A stretch of DNA of 64,000 nucleotides from Nocardia pneumoniae NBRC 100136 (GCF_000308755.1 NZ_BAGF01000041.1:1-64000); one strand, 5' to 3'. Counted from the first letter of the stretch, positions 51,548-61,927 are shown. Notes: generated by a model from the letters alone, not told the origin. Numbers and translations are program-made.

Positions 51548-51949
51548 ATGGTGCGTACGTATGTCGAGTCGTCGGGACTCCCGGCCGATGTCTATTCCGC
51601 GAAGTGCCCCACTCGTCAGGTGCTCGACCACATTGCCGGAAAGTGGACCGTGCTCATCGTGGACGCCCTGGCCGAGGGAACGATGCGATACACCGACCTG
51701 CACCAGCGCATCGAGGGCATATCGCAGAAAATGCTGACCCAGACGTTGCGTCGGCTGGAGACCGACGGTTTCGTGGTCCGTACCGTGCACCCGACCGTGC
51801 CGCCGCGGGTGGAATACACGCTCACCGATCTCGGCCACAGTCTGCGTGTTCCCATCGCGGGGCTGCGGGAGTGGATCGAAACCAACATCAACCGCATCGA
51901 AGCGGAACGCCGTGATTCCGCGGTTCGGAACGCCGAGGGTGCGCTGTGA
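51548..51949 (+). CDS. HxlR family transcriptional regulator
   Basis: A 133-residue winged-helix protein with the family's N-terminal Cys (SAKCPTRQVLDHIAGKWTVLIVDAL) and motifs RYTDLHQRIEGISQKMLTQTLRRLETDGFV and PRVEYTLTDLGHSL. The conserved Cys near residue 19 often senses thiol-reactive compounds. ATG 51548 is preferred over an upstream frame start. It faces the nitroreductase gene and probably represses it. Confidence 0.88.
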   Translation: MVRTYVESSGLPADVYSAKCPTRQVLDHIAGKWTVLIVDALAEGTMRYTDLHQRIEGISQKMLTQTLRRLETDGFVVRTVHPTVPPRVEYTLTDLGHSLRVPIAGLREWIETNINRIEAERRDSAVRNAEGAL

Positions 51950-52055
51950 CGCCGCGGCCACAAAGTCACACCGCTGCGGAATTCGGCAATCCGCGCGAAG
52001 ATCCGACCCCGCAAGCGGGATCGGAGCGCGACCATCGAGTCGACCGATGCGACAG

Positions 52056-52895
52056 TCAGCGTGCCCGAGCGGCCAGCAGCAGATCGAGCAGAAGCTCGGC
52101 GAATTCGGCGGGCGCGTCGGTGAAACCGCTGTGCCCGCCCGGGAACTCGGTCAACGGGATGCCCAGCCGCGTCGCGAGCGTCTCGGCCGGGCGGTAGGGG
52201 AGTTTGCCCCTGCTCTCGCGGCCCGCACCGAGAACCAGCCGGTCGGAGACCGGCGTCAAGGCCGCCACATCGGGGAGGTGAGACGTGATGACACGCAATT
52301 CGTGCGCCATCATGCGCGGCGTGTTGGCGTGTATCCGTTCGATCATCGCGGCCGCGCGGGGCGGGAGTTGGGCCGGATCGGGCATGGCTTTCATTCCGCC
52401 GCCGATGCCGTCGAGGAAACGCGCGCCCGCGGCGGCGAGACCTTCGGTCAGGAAAAGTTCGTACACCTCGTCGACGAACGCCTTGTGCACGGCCGCGTCG
52501 GGTAGCACCGCGAAACACGGCGGTTCGTGCGCGACCACCAGCCGCAGGCGTTGTGGTTGCCGCGCAAGCAATTCCAGCGCCACCACGGCACCGCCGCTGC
52601 CACCGAAGACGTAGGCGTCTTCGCCTGCGGGCGTGAGGTGTTCCAGCAGCCGATGGGCGTCGTCACTCTGCACTTCGACCGCTACGCCGTCCGCGGCGCC
52701 GGGGTCGAGCACACTGCGTGAATAGCCGCGAGGATCGGGGGTGACCACGGTGAAGTGCTCGGCGAGGGGTTCGGCGATGGGGTCGAAGACGGCTCCGTCA
52801 CCGCCGCTGCCGCACAGCAGCAGCAGTACCGGCCCCGCGCCGCGCACCTCGTAATGCAGGATCGCTCCTGGCACTTTCAAGGTGTCGGATCTCAT
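52056..52895 (-). CDS. Alpha/beta hydrolase
   Basis: A 279-residue hydrolase: oxyanion region LLLCGSGGDGAVF, nucleophile elbow GGSGGAV, and the late His in FPGGHSGF. The start ATG 52895 has GAGGAG and overlaps the upstream TetR stop (ATGA, 52892-52895), so the two form an operon. A similar hydrolase is encoded on the other side of the TetR gene (53692); they share HEPP and the FPGGH-GF block, suggesting duplication. Confidence 0.87.
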   Translation of the reverse strand: MRSDTLKVPGAILHYEVRGAGPVLLLLCGSGGDGAVFDPIAEPLAEHFTVVTPDPRGYSRSVLDPGAADGVAVEVQSDDAHRLLEHLTPAGEDAYVFGGSGGAVVALELLARQPQRLRLVVAHEPPCFAVLPDAAVHKAFVDEVYELFLTEGLAAAGARFLDGIGGGMKAMPDPAQLPPRAAAMIERIHANTPRMMAHELRVITSHLPDVAALTPVSDRLVLGAGRESRGKLPYRPAETLATRLGIPLTEFPGGHSGFTDAPAEFAELLLDLLLAARAR

Positions 52896-53479
52896 GACTT
52901 CTCCTCGTGACTGGACGGCCACTGCTCGAGTGCGACGTGCAGCGCGTCGATGATGCGTTCCCAGGAGTCCGCGGTGGAGCGGGCGTGCCCGAAACCACCG
53001 CTGGCCTCCAAGACGCTGTATCCGTGAAAAGTACTGCGCAGCAAGCGAACCGCGTCGGTGCGGTCGGGTTCGGTCAAGCCGTAGCCGCGCAGCATGCCGT
53101 AGGTCAGCTCGACGGCGCGCAGCCCGCCGGTGGCGGCCTTCGCCACGTCCGGGTCCATCGGACGCTGGGTGGCCGCGTATCGCCCGGGATGGCGCAGCGC
53201 GTAGTCACGCCAGGCGTGGGCGTACGCGGCGAGCGCCTCGCGACCGGCGCGACCGGCGATCGCGGCGGCGATCAGGTCGGTCTTCTCGGTGGCCGCCATG
53301 ACGGCCACGCGGCTGCGCAGGTCCTGAAGGTTCTTGACGTGGGAATACAGGCTGGCGTCCTGGACGCCGAACTTCCTGGCCACGGCCGACATGGTGACGT
53401 TGTCGAGCCCGATCTCGTCGGCGAGATCGGCCGCGGCCAGCGTGATGCGCTCCGCGGTCAGCCCCGCTCGTGCCATCAT
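52892..53479 (-). CDS. TetR family transcriptional regulator
   Basis: A 195-residue regulator with helix-turn-helix LADEIGLDNVTMSAVARKFGVQDASLYSHVKNLQDL and a TetR_C_33-like C-terminal domain (WERIIDALHVALEQW). It is the first gene of a leftward operon and divergent from a second hydrolase gene, so one operator region could control both hydrolases. Confidence 0.87.
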   Translation of the reverse strand: MMARAGLTAERITLAAADLADEIGLDNVTMSAVARKFGVQDASLYSHVKNLQDLRSRVAVMAATEKTDLIAAAIAGRAGREALAAYAHAWRDYALRHPGRYAATQRPMDPDVAKAATGGLRAVELTYGMLRGYGLTEPDRTDAVRLLRSTFHGYSVLEASGGFGHARSTADSWERIIDALHVALEQWPSSHEEKS

Positions 53480-53509
53480 CGGCCACCTCCTCGAAAACTA
53501 GGACAATAC

Positions 53510-53534
53510 GGTTATAACCTAATATCCCTAGGTT
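53510..53534. promoter_or_regulatory. Overlapping palindromes in the TetR/hydrolase divergent region
   Basis: GGTTATAACC (53510-53519) is a perfect palindrome, and AACCTA-N7-TAGGTT (53516-53534) overlaps it. They lie 31-55 bp upstream of the TetR start and are AT-richer than the surroundings. Good candidates for TetR autoregulation. Confidence 0.55.
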
Positions 53535-53691
53535 TGGCAATCCTGGCAGCGGCGGGCGATGAATTCCGTGCGTACGCATCGTCACTACAGGCGGACACGT
53601 AGGCGTACCTCCGCATTCGGCTCCGGCCGTGCGCGCGCTGAGGACGGACTACGTCCGACAGCGCCCATCAACACACCCTCGAGGAGAACTC

Positions 53692-54522
53692 ATGACCCAG
53701 ACCCCGTCCGCGGTCACAGCACGGACGCTCGACGTTCCCGGCGCACACCTCTACTACGAACTGCGCGGTACCGGACCGCTGGTCGTGCTGGCCGGTGCGC
53801 CGATGGACGCCGCCGCGTTCGCGCCGCTGGCCGACCTGCTCGCCACCGACCACACGGTGTTCACCACCGACCCGCGCGGACACCAGAACAGCACGCTGGA
53901 CGACCCCGGCCAGGACTCCACCCCAGACCTGCGCGCCGACGACCTCGCCCGGCTGATCACCCATGTGAACGCCGGGCCCGCCGTGGTTTTCGGCTCCAGC
54001 GGCGGTGCCGTGACCGCTCTGGCGCTGGCGCGGGCACGCCCCGACCTCGTCACGACAGTGATCGCACACGAACCGCCGATCAACGCGCTGATCGCCGACC
54101 GCGACGCCCACCGTGCCGCCACCGAGGACATGGTCGCGACCTACGCCGAGGGCGATGTGCTCGGCGCGTGGCGAAAGTTCTTCTCCGCCGCGAACATTCC
54201 GATGCCCGAGCCGGTGCTGGCGCAGATGTTCGGACCCGAGCGCGACCCCCGGCAGCTGGCCAGCGAACGTTACTGGTTCGCCCACGAGATCCGCGGCACC
54301 ACCACCTGGGAACCCGACATCCTCGCCCTGCTCGACACCCGCGCCCGGCTCGTCGTCGGCATCGGCGCCGACTCCGCCGGGCAGTTCTGCGATCGCACCT
54401 CGCGCGCGCTCGCCGCGGCCCTCGACCTTGCGCCGACGCTGTTCCCCGGCGGCCACATCGGATTCGTCGACGATCCCGCCGCGTTCGTCGTCCGGCTGCG
54501 GGAAATCCTGACCACACCGTGA
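53692..54522 (+). CDS. Alpha/beta hydrolase, paralogue of the 52056 gene
   Basis: A 276-residue hydrolase with nucleophile elbow GSSGGAV, the shared IAHEPPINAL stretch and terminal FPGGHIGFVDDP. ATG 53692 has GAGGAG seven bases upstream. Divergent from the TetR gene; see the hydrolase at 52056. Substrate unknown. Confidence 0.87.
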   Translation: MTQTPSAVTARTLDVPGAHLYYELRGTGPLVVLAGAPMDAAAFAPLADLLATDHTVFTTDPRGHQNSTLDDPGQDSTPDLRADDLARLITHVNAGPAVVFGSSGGAVTALALARARPDLVTTVIAHEPPINALIADRDAHRAATEDMVATYAEGDVLGAWRKFFSAANIPMPEPVLAQMFGPERDPRQLASERYWFAHEIRGTTTWEPDILALLDTRARLVVGIGADSAGQFCDRTSRALAAALDLAPTLFPGGHIGFVDDPAAFVVRLREILTTP

Positions 54523-54568
54523 TGCGCGGCGGCTCCGATACACGCCGTGATGGGGGCGACTGATCGGC

Positions 54569-54811
54569 TCATAGCGTGAATCGACGCCCCTTCGCGGCCC
54601 ACTCGCCACGGCCCCGTGGCGTGATCGCCCAGCGGCCGCGGTTGTTGGCGTCCATGATCAATCCGCGCGACTGCAGGCGCAACAACGCACCGCGCACCGA
54701 CCACGCGGTCAGTCGCGCCTGCTGAGCCAGCTGCTCGACGGTGAGTAATCCGCCCGGCGCCAGCACACCCAGCACCGCGAAGTCGGCGGCAGTCCTGGGT
54801 CGTCTAATCAT
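54569..54811 (-). CDS. Small winged-helix protein (80 residues)
   Basis: Reads DFAVLGVLAPGGLLTVEQLAQQARLTAWSVRGALLRLQSRGLIMDANNRGRWAITPRGRGEW in part: a compact winged helix-turn-helix with a wing between RGLI and WAITPRG, like stand-alone MarR/PadR-type DNA-binding domains. It is too short to hold a ligand domain. Neighbours give no clue to its target. Confidence 0.65.
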   Translation of the reverse strand: MIRRPRTAADFAVLGVLAPGGLLTVEQLAQQARLTAWSVRGALLRLQSRGLIMDANNRGRWAITPRGRGEWAAKGRRFTL

Positions 54812-55009
54812 GTCGGAGCCCTTTCCTCTGGGAAAGGCAACTCGGGATCGAACTCGCCGCGGTGGTACCCGAGGTGCCCAATCGAAGGTAAGAGCGAACC
54901 TGTTCCGCCGCCACGGCTTTGCGCGACTTTGCGACGCGCGTTGACCGGCAAGCGTTCCGGTGGGGACGATTGCACGACATCGCCCCTCCGCTCTCGCAAA
55001 GGATCAGCA

Positions 55010-55294
55010 ATGAAGCTGCGACTCCTCGGATCCGGATCCGATCATGGAGCTTGCCCCGCCGTGTACGCGAGCGACACGGGCGTGCTCGTGGTGCAGGGCG
55101 ACGCCACCGAGCGCACCGGAACGGTCCTCGTACCACACCAATTGCTGGACTGGCTCGAGCCGGGCATGCGGCTGCCGGTGGAGGCGAGCGGAACCTGCGG
55201 TTCGGTTCTGGTGGCCGGTGAACCGGTCACCGACCCCGAGCTGCTCGCGCAATTGACCCTCGCAGGCCACGAAACCGCCGTGGTGGTGCGCTGA
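55010..55294 (+). CDS. Small protein of a WhiJ-like locus
   Basis: A 94-residue beta-rich protein (KLRLLGSGSDHGACPAVYASDTGVLVVQG, then VPHQLLDWLEPGM). AAGGA precedes the ATG, and the stop overlaps the next start (TGATG). It is the first gene of the triad that continues with DUF6879 and XRE-DUF5753 proteins. Such small partners bind or modulate the XRE regulator in WhiJ-like systems; that role is inferred here. Confidence 0.7.
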   Translation: MKLRLLGSGSDHGACPAVYASDTGVLVVQGDATERTGTVLVPHQLLDWLEPGMRLPVEASGTCGSVLVAGEPVTDPELLAQLTLAGHETAVVVR

Positions 55295-55842
55295 TGCTGC
55301 ACGTCGGTGGCGACCGCTGTTTCGAGCCGCTGTTCCGGGCGGCTCGATACCGCGCCTTCCACCTGGAGGTGAGGGACTGCTACGTGCTGGAGGACGAGCA
55401 GGAAGCATTGCGCCGCTTCGACGCCGGAGTAGCGTACGAACGAGAGGAACAGCCGGAGTCGTGGAAAGCCTGGGACGCTCTGATGGTCGAGTCAGCCGGT
55501 CGCGGAGTCACGCTGGAACGCCTCCGGGTCGTGACGGTCCCGCACTCCGACTACACCCGGTGGTTGCTGTCGGCGACCGATGACAACATCGCCACCGGCG
55601 AGACCGTGCGCTGGCTGCCGCGCCACCTGGCCGACCCCGCGGACGTGCCGCACGACGACTACTGGTTGTTCGACGCGGACACGGTCGCGTTCAATACCTT
55701 CGCCGCGGACGGGAGATTCACGGGCCTGTCGATCACCACCGACCCGGCCCTGGTCGCCTGTTGCCTGCGGGTGCGGGAACGGCTGTGGTCCATCGGAATT
55801 GATCATCAACGGTATTACGAGAGCGAGCACGTGGGCGAGTGA
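55294..55842 (+). CDS. DUF6879 family protein
   Basis: A 182-residue protein with the family pattern: FRAARYRAFHLEVRDCYVLEDEQEALRRF, W-KAWDALM, RLRVVTVPHSDYTRWLL, and a YWLFD segment. Function unknown; it is almost always found beside XRE-DUF5753 regulators in actinobacteria. The stop overlaps the XRE start (GTGA, 55839-55842). Confidence 0.8.
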   Translation: MLHVGGDRCFEPLFRAARYRAFHLEVRDCYVLEDEQEALRRFDAGVAYEREEQPESWKAWDALMVESAGRGVTLERLRVVTVPHSDYTRWLLSATDDNIATGETVRWLPRHLADPADVPHDDYWLFDADTVAFNTFAADGRFTGLSITTDPALVACCLRVRERLWSIGIDHQRYYESEHVGE

Positions 55843-56675
55843 ACGGTGTGTCGGATGCACGCGCGGCGCTGGGTGCGCGCCTGCGCGAACTGCGTCGCGC
55901 CGCCCACCTGACCGGCCTGGAGCTGGCGGCCAGATGTGGCTGGCATTCGAGCAAGGTCTCCCGGATCGAGGGCGGCAAACAGACGCCGTCGGAAGCCGAC
56001 CTCGCCGCCTGGTGCGAGGCGTGTGACAACACCGCCGTGCTGGACGACCTGGTTGCCAACGCGCGCAATCTGCAGTCGATGTATCTGGAATGGCAACGCA
56101 CGGTCGCCTCGGGTCATGCGCGCAGGCAGCGGCAATCGATCGATCTGGAGGCGCAGACCACCCAGATCCGCTGGTATGCCCCCGATACATTGCCCGGACT
56201 GCTGCAAACCGAGAGCTACGCCCGCGCAATCCTTTCCGCGTGCATCGCGGTCACCGGCGGACGCGACGACCTCGAGGACGCCGTCTCCGCGCGGATGGCG
56301 CGCAAGCAGGTGCTCCACCGGGCCAAGCACCGGTTCCACTTCGTGATCAACGAGGCCGCGCTCTGGCGCTTGGTCGGCGGTGCGGCCACCATGGCCGAGC
56401 AGCTCGCTTACCTGCTCGCGGTGATGTCCAACCCGAGGGTCCGGTTGGGGATCATCCCGGCCTGCGCCGACTATCGCGCTCCCGCGACGAACTTCGTCAT
56501 CTACGACCGCTCGCAGGTGCTGACCGAGACGATCTCGGCCGAGTTGACCATCACCCGTCCCTCCGAGATCGCGTTGCACGAGAAGACTTTCGCGATCCTG
56601 GCCGAGCAGGCCGAATACGGCGAACGTGCCCGTTTGCTGATCGCGAACGTGCTGGAACGCCGACGCGGCGCCTAG
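55839..56675 (+). CDS. XRE-type HTH regulator with DUF5753 (WhiJ-like)
   Basis: A 278-residue regulator. An N-terminal XRE helix-turn-helix (LGARLRELRRAAHLTGLELAARCGWHSSKVSRIEGGKQTPS) is followed from about residue 95 by DUF5753 (IRWYAPDTLPGLLQTESYARAIL, FVINEAALWRLVGG). In streptomycetes relatives such as WhiJ affect development together with small partner proteins. GTG start, coupled to the DUF6879 gene. Confidence 0.88.
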   Translation: MNGVSDARAALGARLRELRRAAHLTGLELAARCGWHSSKVSRIEGGKQTPSEADLAAWCEACDNTAVLDDLVANARNLQSMYLEWQRTVASGHARRQRQSIDLEAQTTQIRWYAPDTLPGLLQTESYARAILSACIAVTGGRDDLEDAVSARMARKQVLHRAKHRFHFVINEAALWRLVGGAATMAEQLAYLLAVMSNPRVRLGIIPACADYRAPATNFVIYDRSQVLTETISAELTITRPSEIALHEKTFAILAEQAEYGERARLLIANVLERRRGA

Positions 56676-56690
56676 CATTCGAATGCGCGT

Positions 56691-56728
56691 CGGTGTTGCC
56701 GCCGCTGTCGGATGCGGCGGCAACACCG
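56691..56728. terminator. Strong bidirectional terminator, XRE gene and nuo operon
   Basis: Perfect 15-bp arms (CGGTGTTGCCGCCGC and its complement) with an 8-nt loop, midway between the stops at 56675 and 56737. The 12-bp palindrome GCATTCGAATGC (56675-56686) sits just before it. Confidence 0.85.
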
Positions 56729-56736
56729 AGGCCCGC

Positions 56737-58362
56737 TCAGCGGACGAATGTCGCCGCCTGGTGGGCCAGGTCGAGCAGCGGCTGCGGGAAGACGCCGAGC
56801 ACGACCGTGATCGCCGCGGTGACCGCCACGATGGTGGTGGTCAGCGGCGGGCTGACCACCACGGGTGCGTCGGCGGGCGGGTCGGTGAAGAACATCAGCA
56901 CGATGACCCTCAAGTAGAAGAACGCCGCGATGGCGCTGCAGATCACACCGATGATCACCAGGGCGGTCGCGCCGCCCGAGGCCGCGGCCTCGAAGACGGC
57001 GAACTTGCTGACGAAGCCGCTGGTGAGCGGCAAACCGGCGAACGAAAGCAGAAATACCGCGAAAACCGTTGCCAGCCAGGGGGAGCGGCGGCCGAGACCA
57101 GCCCACTGTGGCAGGCCGGTGGCCTCCGCACCGGCCGGTTCGCGGACCAGGCTGACCACGGCGAACGCACCGAGGGTACCGATGCCGTAGGCCGCCAGGT
57201 AGAACAGCACCGCGGCCACGCCGCGGTCGTCGGCCGCTACCGGGCCGGTGAGCAGGAAACCGGCGTGGGCCACCGAGGAATACGCGAGCATCCGCTTCAC
57301 GTCGGTCTGCGTGATCGCCATGACCGCGCCGACCGCCATGGTGGCGATCGCGACGGCGGCGAGGATCGGGCGCCAGTCGTCGCGCAGGCCGGGCACCGCG
57401 ACCTGCAGCACCCGCACCAGCGCGCCGACCGCGGCGATCTTGGTGGCCGCCGCCATGAAACCGGTGATCGCGGTGGGGGCGCCCTGGTACACGTCCGGCA
57501 CCCAGGACTGGAACGGCACCGCACCGATCTTGAACAGCAACCCGACCGCCAGCATCGCGATGCCAAGCAGTGCCAGCGTCGTGTCCTGCGGATGCTGGGC
57601 GATGGCGTCGGCGATGCCGCCCAGCCGCACCGTGCCCGCCTGCCCGTACAGCAGCGCGACACCGTAGAGGAAGAACGCCGAGGAGAACGCGCCGAGCAGG
57701 AAGTACTTCAGCGCCGCCTCCTGGGAGAGCAGCCGCTTGCGCCGCGCCAGCCCGCACAGCAGATACAGCGGCAGTGACAGCACCTCGAGCGCGACGAACA
57801 TGGTGAGCAGGTCGTTGGACGCCGGGAACAGCAGCAGGCCACCGACGGCCAGCAACGTCAGCGGGAACACCTCCGTGGTCGCGACGCCCGCACGCACCGC
57901 GGCGGATTCGGCCGCGCTGCCCGGCACGGCCGAAGCCTGCGGTGTGAACGCGTCCACGCCGCGGCCGAGGGTCGCGGCGGCCAGACTCCAGGTCCCCGGG
58001 CCCGACCGCGCCTGCTCGCGCGGCTCGGCGCCGCGCTCGGCGATGAACAGCACAGCGAGGATCGACACCACCAGGATCGTTCCTTGCAGGAACAAGGTGA
58101 CGCCGTCGATCGCCACGGCTCCGGCGACGGCGGTGGACTCGGTGCCCGCCAGCGCCACCACGGCGACCAGCGCCGCGGCCAACCCGGCCAGGCTCAGCAC
58201 GAGGTGCGTCGCATAGCGGAAGCGGCGGGCGACGAATGCCTCGGCGAGCACACCGAAGACCGCGGCGCCGAACACGATGAGCATGGGGGACAGAGCGCCG
58301 TATTCGATACTCGGCGCGGGAACGTTCGCGGCGAGCGTTGCGGCGTAGTCGAAGTCGTTCAC
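56737..58362 (-). CDS. nuoN: NADH-quinone oxidoreductase subunit N
   Basis: A 541-residue antiporter-like membrane subunit of complex I, with about 14 helices. Typical blocks are VALEVLSLPLYLLCGLAR, ALKYFLLGAFSSAFFLYG, FKIGAVPFQSWVPDVYQGAP and LAYSSVAHAGFLL. Conserved Glu (in VALEVLS) and Lys (in LLFKIG) residues serve proton translocation. I chose GTG 58362, where the hydrophobic N-terminus begins; GTG 58431 abuts its Shine-Dalgarno-like GGAG and is unlikely. Last gene of the operon. Confidence 0.92.
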   Translation of the reverse strand: MNDFDYAATLAANVPAPSIEYGALSPMLIVFGAAVFGVLAEAFVARRFRYATHLVLSLAGLAAALVAVVALAGTESTAVAGAVAIDGVTLFLQGTILVVSILAVLFIAERGAEPREQARSGPGTWSLAAATLGRGVDAFTPQASAVPGSAAESAAVRAGVATTEVFPLTLLAVGGLLLFPASNDLLTMFVALEVLSLPLYLLCGLARRKRLLSQEAALKYFLLGAFSSAFFLYGVALLYGQAGTVRLGGIADAIAQHPQDTTLALLGIAMLAVGLLFKIGAVPFQSWVPDVYQGAPTAITGFMAAATKIAAVGALVRVLQVAVPGLRDDWRPILAAVAIATMAVGAVMAITQTDVKRMLAYSSVAHAGFLLTGPVAADDRGVAAVLFYLAAYGIGTLGAFAVVSLVREPAGAEATGLPQWAGLGRRSPWLATVFAVFLLSFAGLPLTSGFVSKFAVFEAAASGGATALVIIGVICSAIAAFFYLRVIVLMFFTDPPADAPVVVSPPLTTTIVAVTAAITVVLGVFPQPLLDLAHQAATFVR

Positions 58363-58417
58363 TCGGACCGTCCTCGGGTAGACAAAGGTCCCGGACGGAC
58401 GTGCGCACACGGTCGGC

Positions 58418-60046
58418 TCATTTGTGGGCACCTCCGGTGTGTTGGGCCGATCCTGCCTCGGGCGGCGGGGGTGTCGACGGCGCGGGATCGCTGCGGCCGA
58501 TGGTGGTGAGGGTTTGGCTCACCGCGGGATTGATGAAGTCGGTCAGGACTTTCGGGTAGACGCCGAGGAACAGCAGCGCGATGATCAACGGCACCACCAC
58601 GGTGAGTTCGCGCGGCGCCAGGTCGTAGAGCCGTTCGTTGCCTTTGCGCACCGGACCGGTCATCATCCGCTGATAGACCCACAGCACGTACAGGGCTGCC
58701 AGCACCAGCGCGCTGGCGGCGACCACGGCCGCGAACTGGTAGCGGGTGAAAGTGCCGATCAGGACGAGGAATTCGCTCACGAACGGGGCGAGGCCGGGTA
58801 GCGACAGGGTCGCCAGACCCGCAATGAGGAATGTTCCGGCCAGCACGGGGGCGACCTTCTGCACGCCACCGAATTCCGCGATCAGGCGGGTGCCCCGCCG
58901 CGATACCAGGAATCCGGCCACCAGGAACAGCGCGGCGGTGGAGATGCCGTGGTTGACCATGTACAGCGTCGCGCCGGTCTGGCCCTGGCTGGTCATGGCG
59001 AAGACGCCGAGGATGATGAAGCCGAAATGGGAGATCGACGTGTAGGCGATCAGGCGCATCAGGTCGGTCTGCCCGATGGCCAGCAGGGCGCCGTAGACGA
59101 TGCCGATCACCGCGAGCGTGATCACCAGCGGCGCATAGGTGTCCGACGCACCGGGGAACAGCGGCAGGCAGTACCGCAGCATGCCGAAGGTGCCCACCTT
59201 GTCCACCACGGCCATCATCAGCACCGCGCTGGAGGGCGTCGCCGCGACGGCGGCGTCCGGCAGCCAGGTGTGCAGCGGCCACAGCGGCGCCTTCACCGCG
59301 AAGGCGAACATGAACCCGAGGAACAACGCGTTGAGCACCGCGGGACCGGCACCGAGCTGACCCGCGTTGGCCGCCGCCACGACGGTGCGGAAATCGAACG
59401 TCCCCGACGAGCCCTCGCCCAGCCCTTCGCGGGCGGTGAGCACGTACAACCCGATGACCGCGGCCAGCATGATCAGCCCGCCGAACAGGTTGTACAGCAG
59501 GAACTTCACCGCCGCGCGGGCGCGCTGCTGGCGCAGCCGGACATCCCCTGTGCGGGGCCCGAATCCGCCGATGAGGAAGTACATCGGGATGAGCATCGCC
59601 TCGAAGAACACGTAGAACAGCAGGATGTCCAGCGCGACGAAGGAGATCAGCACCATCGCCTCGACGATCAAAGTGAGCGCGACGTAGGTGTGCGCCACCC
59701 GCTTACCGCCGCCCACTTCGCGTTCGTCGTGCCAGCCCGCCAGGATCAGCAGCGGAACCAGGGCCGTGGTCAGCAGCACCAGCACCAGCGCTATGCCGTC
59801 CAGGCCGAGGGTGTATCCGGCGCCGAACGCCGGAATCCATTGGTGGGATTCGACGAACTGGAATTGCGCCCCGCCGGGGTCGAAGCGCACGGCGAGCACG
59901 ATGCCGGTGGCCAGCACGAGCAGCGAGACGCTCAGGGCCACGACGCGTGCGAGGGTCCGCCGGGTGGCGGGCAGCACGAGCACGATCGCCGCACCGACGA
60001 CCGGAGCCAGCCACAGCGTCGTCAACCAGGGGAACTCGCTCACCAC
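58418..60046 (-). CDS. nuoM: NADH-quinone oxidoreductase subunit M
   Basis: A 542-residue antiporter-like subunit: [55 protein letters not shown], and [13 protein letters not shown] are standard NuoM blocks with the conserved Glu (FFEAM) and Lys (AVKAP). GTG GTG start overlapping the nuoL stop. The C-terminal tail is Pro-rich. Confidence 0.94.
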   Translation of the reverse strand: MVSEFPWLTTLWLAPVVGAAIVLVLPATRRTLARVVALSVSLLVLATGIVLAVRFDPGGAQFQFVESHQWIPAFGAGYTLGLDGIALVLVLLTTALVPLLILAGWHDEREVGGGKRVAHTYVALTLIVEAMVLISFVALDILLFYVFFEAMLIPMYFLIGGFGPRTGDVRLRQQRARAAVKFLLYNLFGGLIMLAAVIGLYVLTAREGLGEGSSGTFDFRTVVAAANAGQLGAGPAVLNALFLGFMFAFAVKAPLWPLHTWLPDAAVAATPSSAVLMMAVVDKVGTFGMLRYCLPLFPGASDTYAPLVITLAVIGIVYGALLAIGQTDLMRLIAYTSISHFGFIILGVFAMTSQGQTGATLYMVNHGISTAALFLVAGFLVSRRGTRLIAEFGGVQKVAPVLAGTFLIAGLATLSLPGLAPFVSEFLVLIGTFTRYQFAAVVAASALVLAALYVLWVYQRMMTGPVRKGNERLYDLAPRELTVVVPLIIALLFLGVYPKVLTDFINPAVSQTLTTIGRSDPAPSTPPPPEAGSAQHTGGAHK

Positions 60047-61926
60047 AACCTCACCGCCAGCAGGGCGGCAGCCACCAGGGCCGCGCCGGTGAACATGGAC
60101 AGGGCATACGAACGCACGAACCCGGACTGCACCCGCCGGGTCCGCGCGGACAAGCCGCCGATCAGCGCCGCGGTGCCGTTGACGATGCCGTCGATGCCGC
60201 GGTTGTCGAGGAAGACCAGCGCCCGGGTCAGATGCCGTCCGGGACGCATGAACGCCGCTTCGTTGACCGCGTCGCCGTAGAGGTCCTTGCGTGCGGCGAC
60301 GGTCAGGGCGGACACGGGCGCGGGTGCGGTCTCGGGGATGTCGCGCCGCGCGTACTGGGAGTAGGCCAGGCCGACGCCGACGGCGACCACGCTGAGCGCG
60401 AGCACCGTGACCAGTGCCGCGGGAACGGTTTCGGTGCCGTGGTGGGCGCCGACCACGGGTTCGAGCCAGTTCTGCAGCGAGGAGCCGAAGACGAACACCG
60501 CGCCCGCCCCGGCCGAGCCCACCGCGAGCAGGATCATCGGACCGGTCATCACCGCGGGCGCTTCGTGCGGGTGGGTGTCCGGTTTCCAGCGGCGCTCACC
60601 GAAGAACGTCATCAGCATGACCCGCGTCATGTAGAACGCGGTCAGTCCGGCGCCGAGCAATGCGGCCAGCCCCAGCGCGATGCCACCGAAACCGCCTTGG
60701 TTGAACGCCGCCTCGATGATCCGGTCCTTGGAGAAGAATCCGGCGAACGGCGGGACGCCGATGATGGCCAGGTAGCCGAGTCCGAAGGTGACGTAGGTGA
60801 TCGGCAGCAGGCGGCGCAGGCCGCCGTAGCGGCGCATGTCGGTCTCGTCGTTCATCGCGTGCATCACCGAACCGGCGCCGAGGAACAGTCCGGCTTTGAA
60901 GAATCCGTGGGTGAGCAGGTGCATGATGGCGACGGCGTAGCCGGCCGGGCCGAGACCGGCGGCCAGCACCATGTAGCCGATCTGGCTCATCGTGGAGGCG
61001 GCCAGCGCCTTCTTGATGTCGTCCTTGGCGCAGCCGACGATCGCGCCGAACAGCAGGGTGACCGCGCCGACCAGCACCACTCCCAGCCGGGCGTTCGGCG
61101 CGAGATCGTAGATGGGGTTGGACCGCGCGATCAGGTAGACGCCCGCGGTGACCATGGTGGCGGCGTGGATGAGCGCCGACACGGGGGTGGGGCCTTCCAT
61201 CGCGTCGCCGAGCCAGGATTGCAGCGGCACCTGCGCGGACTTGCCGCACGCGGCCAGCAGCAGCAACAGCCCGATCGCGGTGAGCGTGCCCTCCCCGGTG
61301 TGGGGCGCGGCGCCGAAGACGGCGTCGAAGTCGATCGAGCCGAACGTCGCGAACATGACCATCATGGCGATCGCCAAGCCCATGTCGCCGACCCGGTTGA
61401 CCACGAACGCCTTCTTGGCCGCCGTTGCCGCCGACGGCTTCTCGTACCAGAAGCCGATCAGCAGGTAGGACGCCAGGCCGACGCCTTCCCAGCCGAGGTA
61501 GAGCACGAGGTAGTTGTTCGCCAGGACCAGCAGCAGCATGGCCGCCAGGAACAGGTTGAGGTAGGCGAAGAACCGCCGCCTTCCCGGGTCGTGGCTCATG
61601 TAGCCGATCGAGTAGATGTGGATCAGCGAGCCGACGCCGGTGATCAGCAGCGCGAAGCACATCGACAGCTGGTCCACTTGGAGCGCGAAGTCGACGTGGA
61701 GTCCGGCGACCGGGACCCAGCTGAACAGATCCTCGCGGATCGGCCGTTCGGCGGTGTCGCGCCCGAGCATGGCGACGAACGCGTTCGCGGCGACCCCGAA
61801 CGAGGCCAGCGCCATCACGGTACCGAGCAGGTGACCCCATGTGTCGCCGTAGCGTCCGGTCAGCAGCAGGACGATCGCACCCGCCAGGGGGAGGGCGGGC
61901 AGCAGCCAGAGCGTTGCGGTGTCCAC
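60040..61926 (-). CDS. nuoL: NADH-quinone oxidoreductase subunit L
   Basis: A 628-residue antiporter-like subunit with a C-terminal lateral helix. Visible: [87 protein letters not shown] and [15 protein letters not shown] start 1 bp after the nuoK stop. Confidence 0.95.
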   Translation of the reverse strand: MDTATLWLLPALPLAGAIVLLLTGRYGDTWGHLLGTVMALASFGVAANAFVAMLGRDTAERPIREDLFSWVPVAGLHVDFALQVDQLSMCFALLITGVGSLIHIYSIGYMSHDPGRRRFFAYLNLFLAAMLLLVLANNYLVLYLGWEGVGLASYLLIGFWYEKPSAATAAKKAFVVNRVGDMGLAIAMMVMFATFGSIDFDAVFGAAPHTGEGTLTAIGLLLLLAACGKSAQVPLQSWLGDAMEGPTPVSALIHAATMVTAGVYLIARSNPIYDLAPNARLGVVLVGAVTLLFGAIVGCAKDDIKKALAASTMSQIGYMVLAAGLGPAGYAVAIMHLLTHGFFKAGLFLGAGSVMHAMNDETDMRRYGGLRRLLPITYVTFGLGYLAIIGVPPFAGFFSKDRIIEAAFNQGGFGGIALGLAALLGAGLTAFYMTRVMLMTFFGERRWKPDTHPHEAPAVMTGPMILLAVGSAGAGAVFVFGSSLQNWLEPVVGAHHGTETVPAALVTVLALSVVAVGVGLAYSQYARRDIPETAPAPVSALTVAARKDLYGDAVNEAAFMRPGRHLTRALVFLDNRGIDGIVNGTAALIGGLSARTRRVQSGFVRSYALSMFTGAALVAAALLAVRLW

Positions 61927-61927
61927 G

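Noticed and set aside
58363..58431. Longer NuoN N-terminus from GTG 58431
   Set aside because: The GGAG directly touches the GTG, the extra residues are hydrophilic, and the family starts near the first membrane helix.
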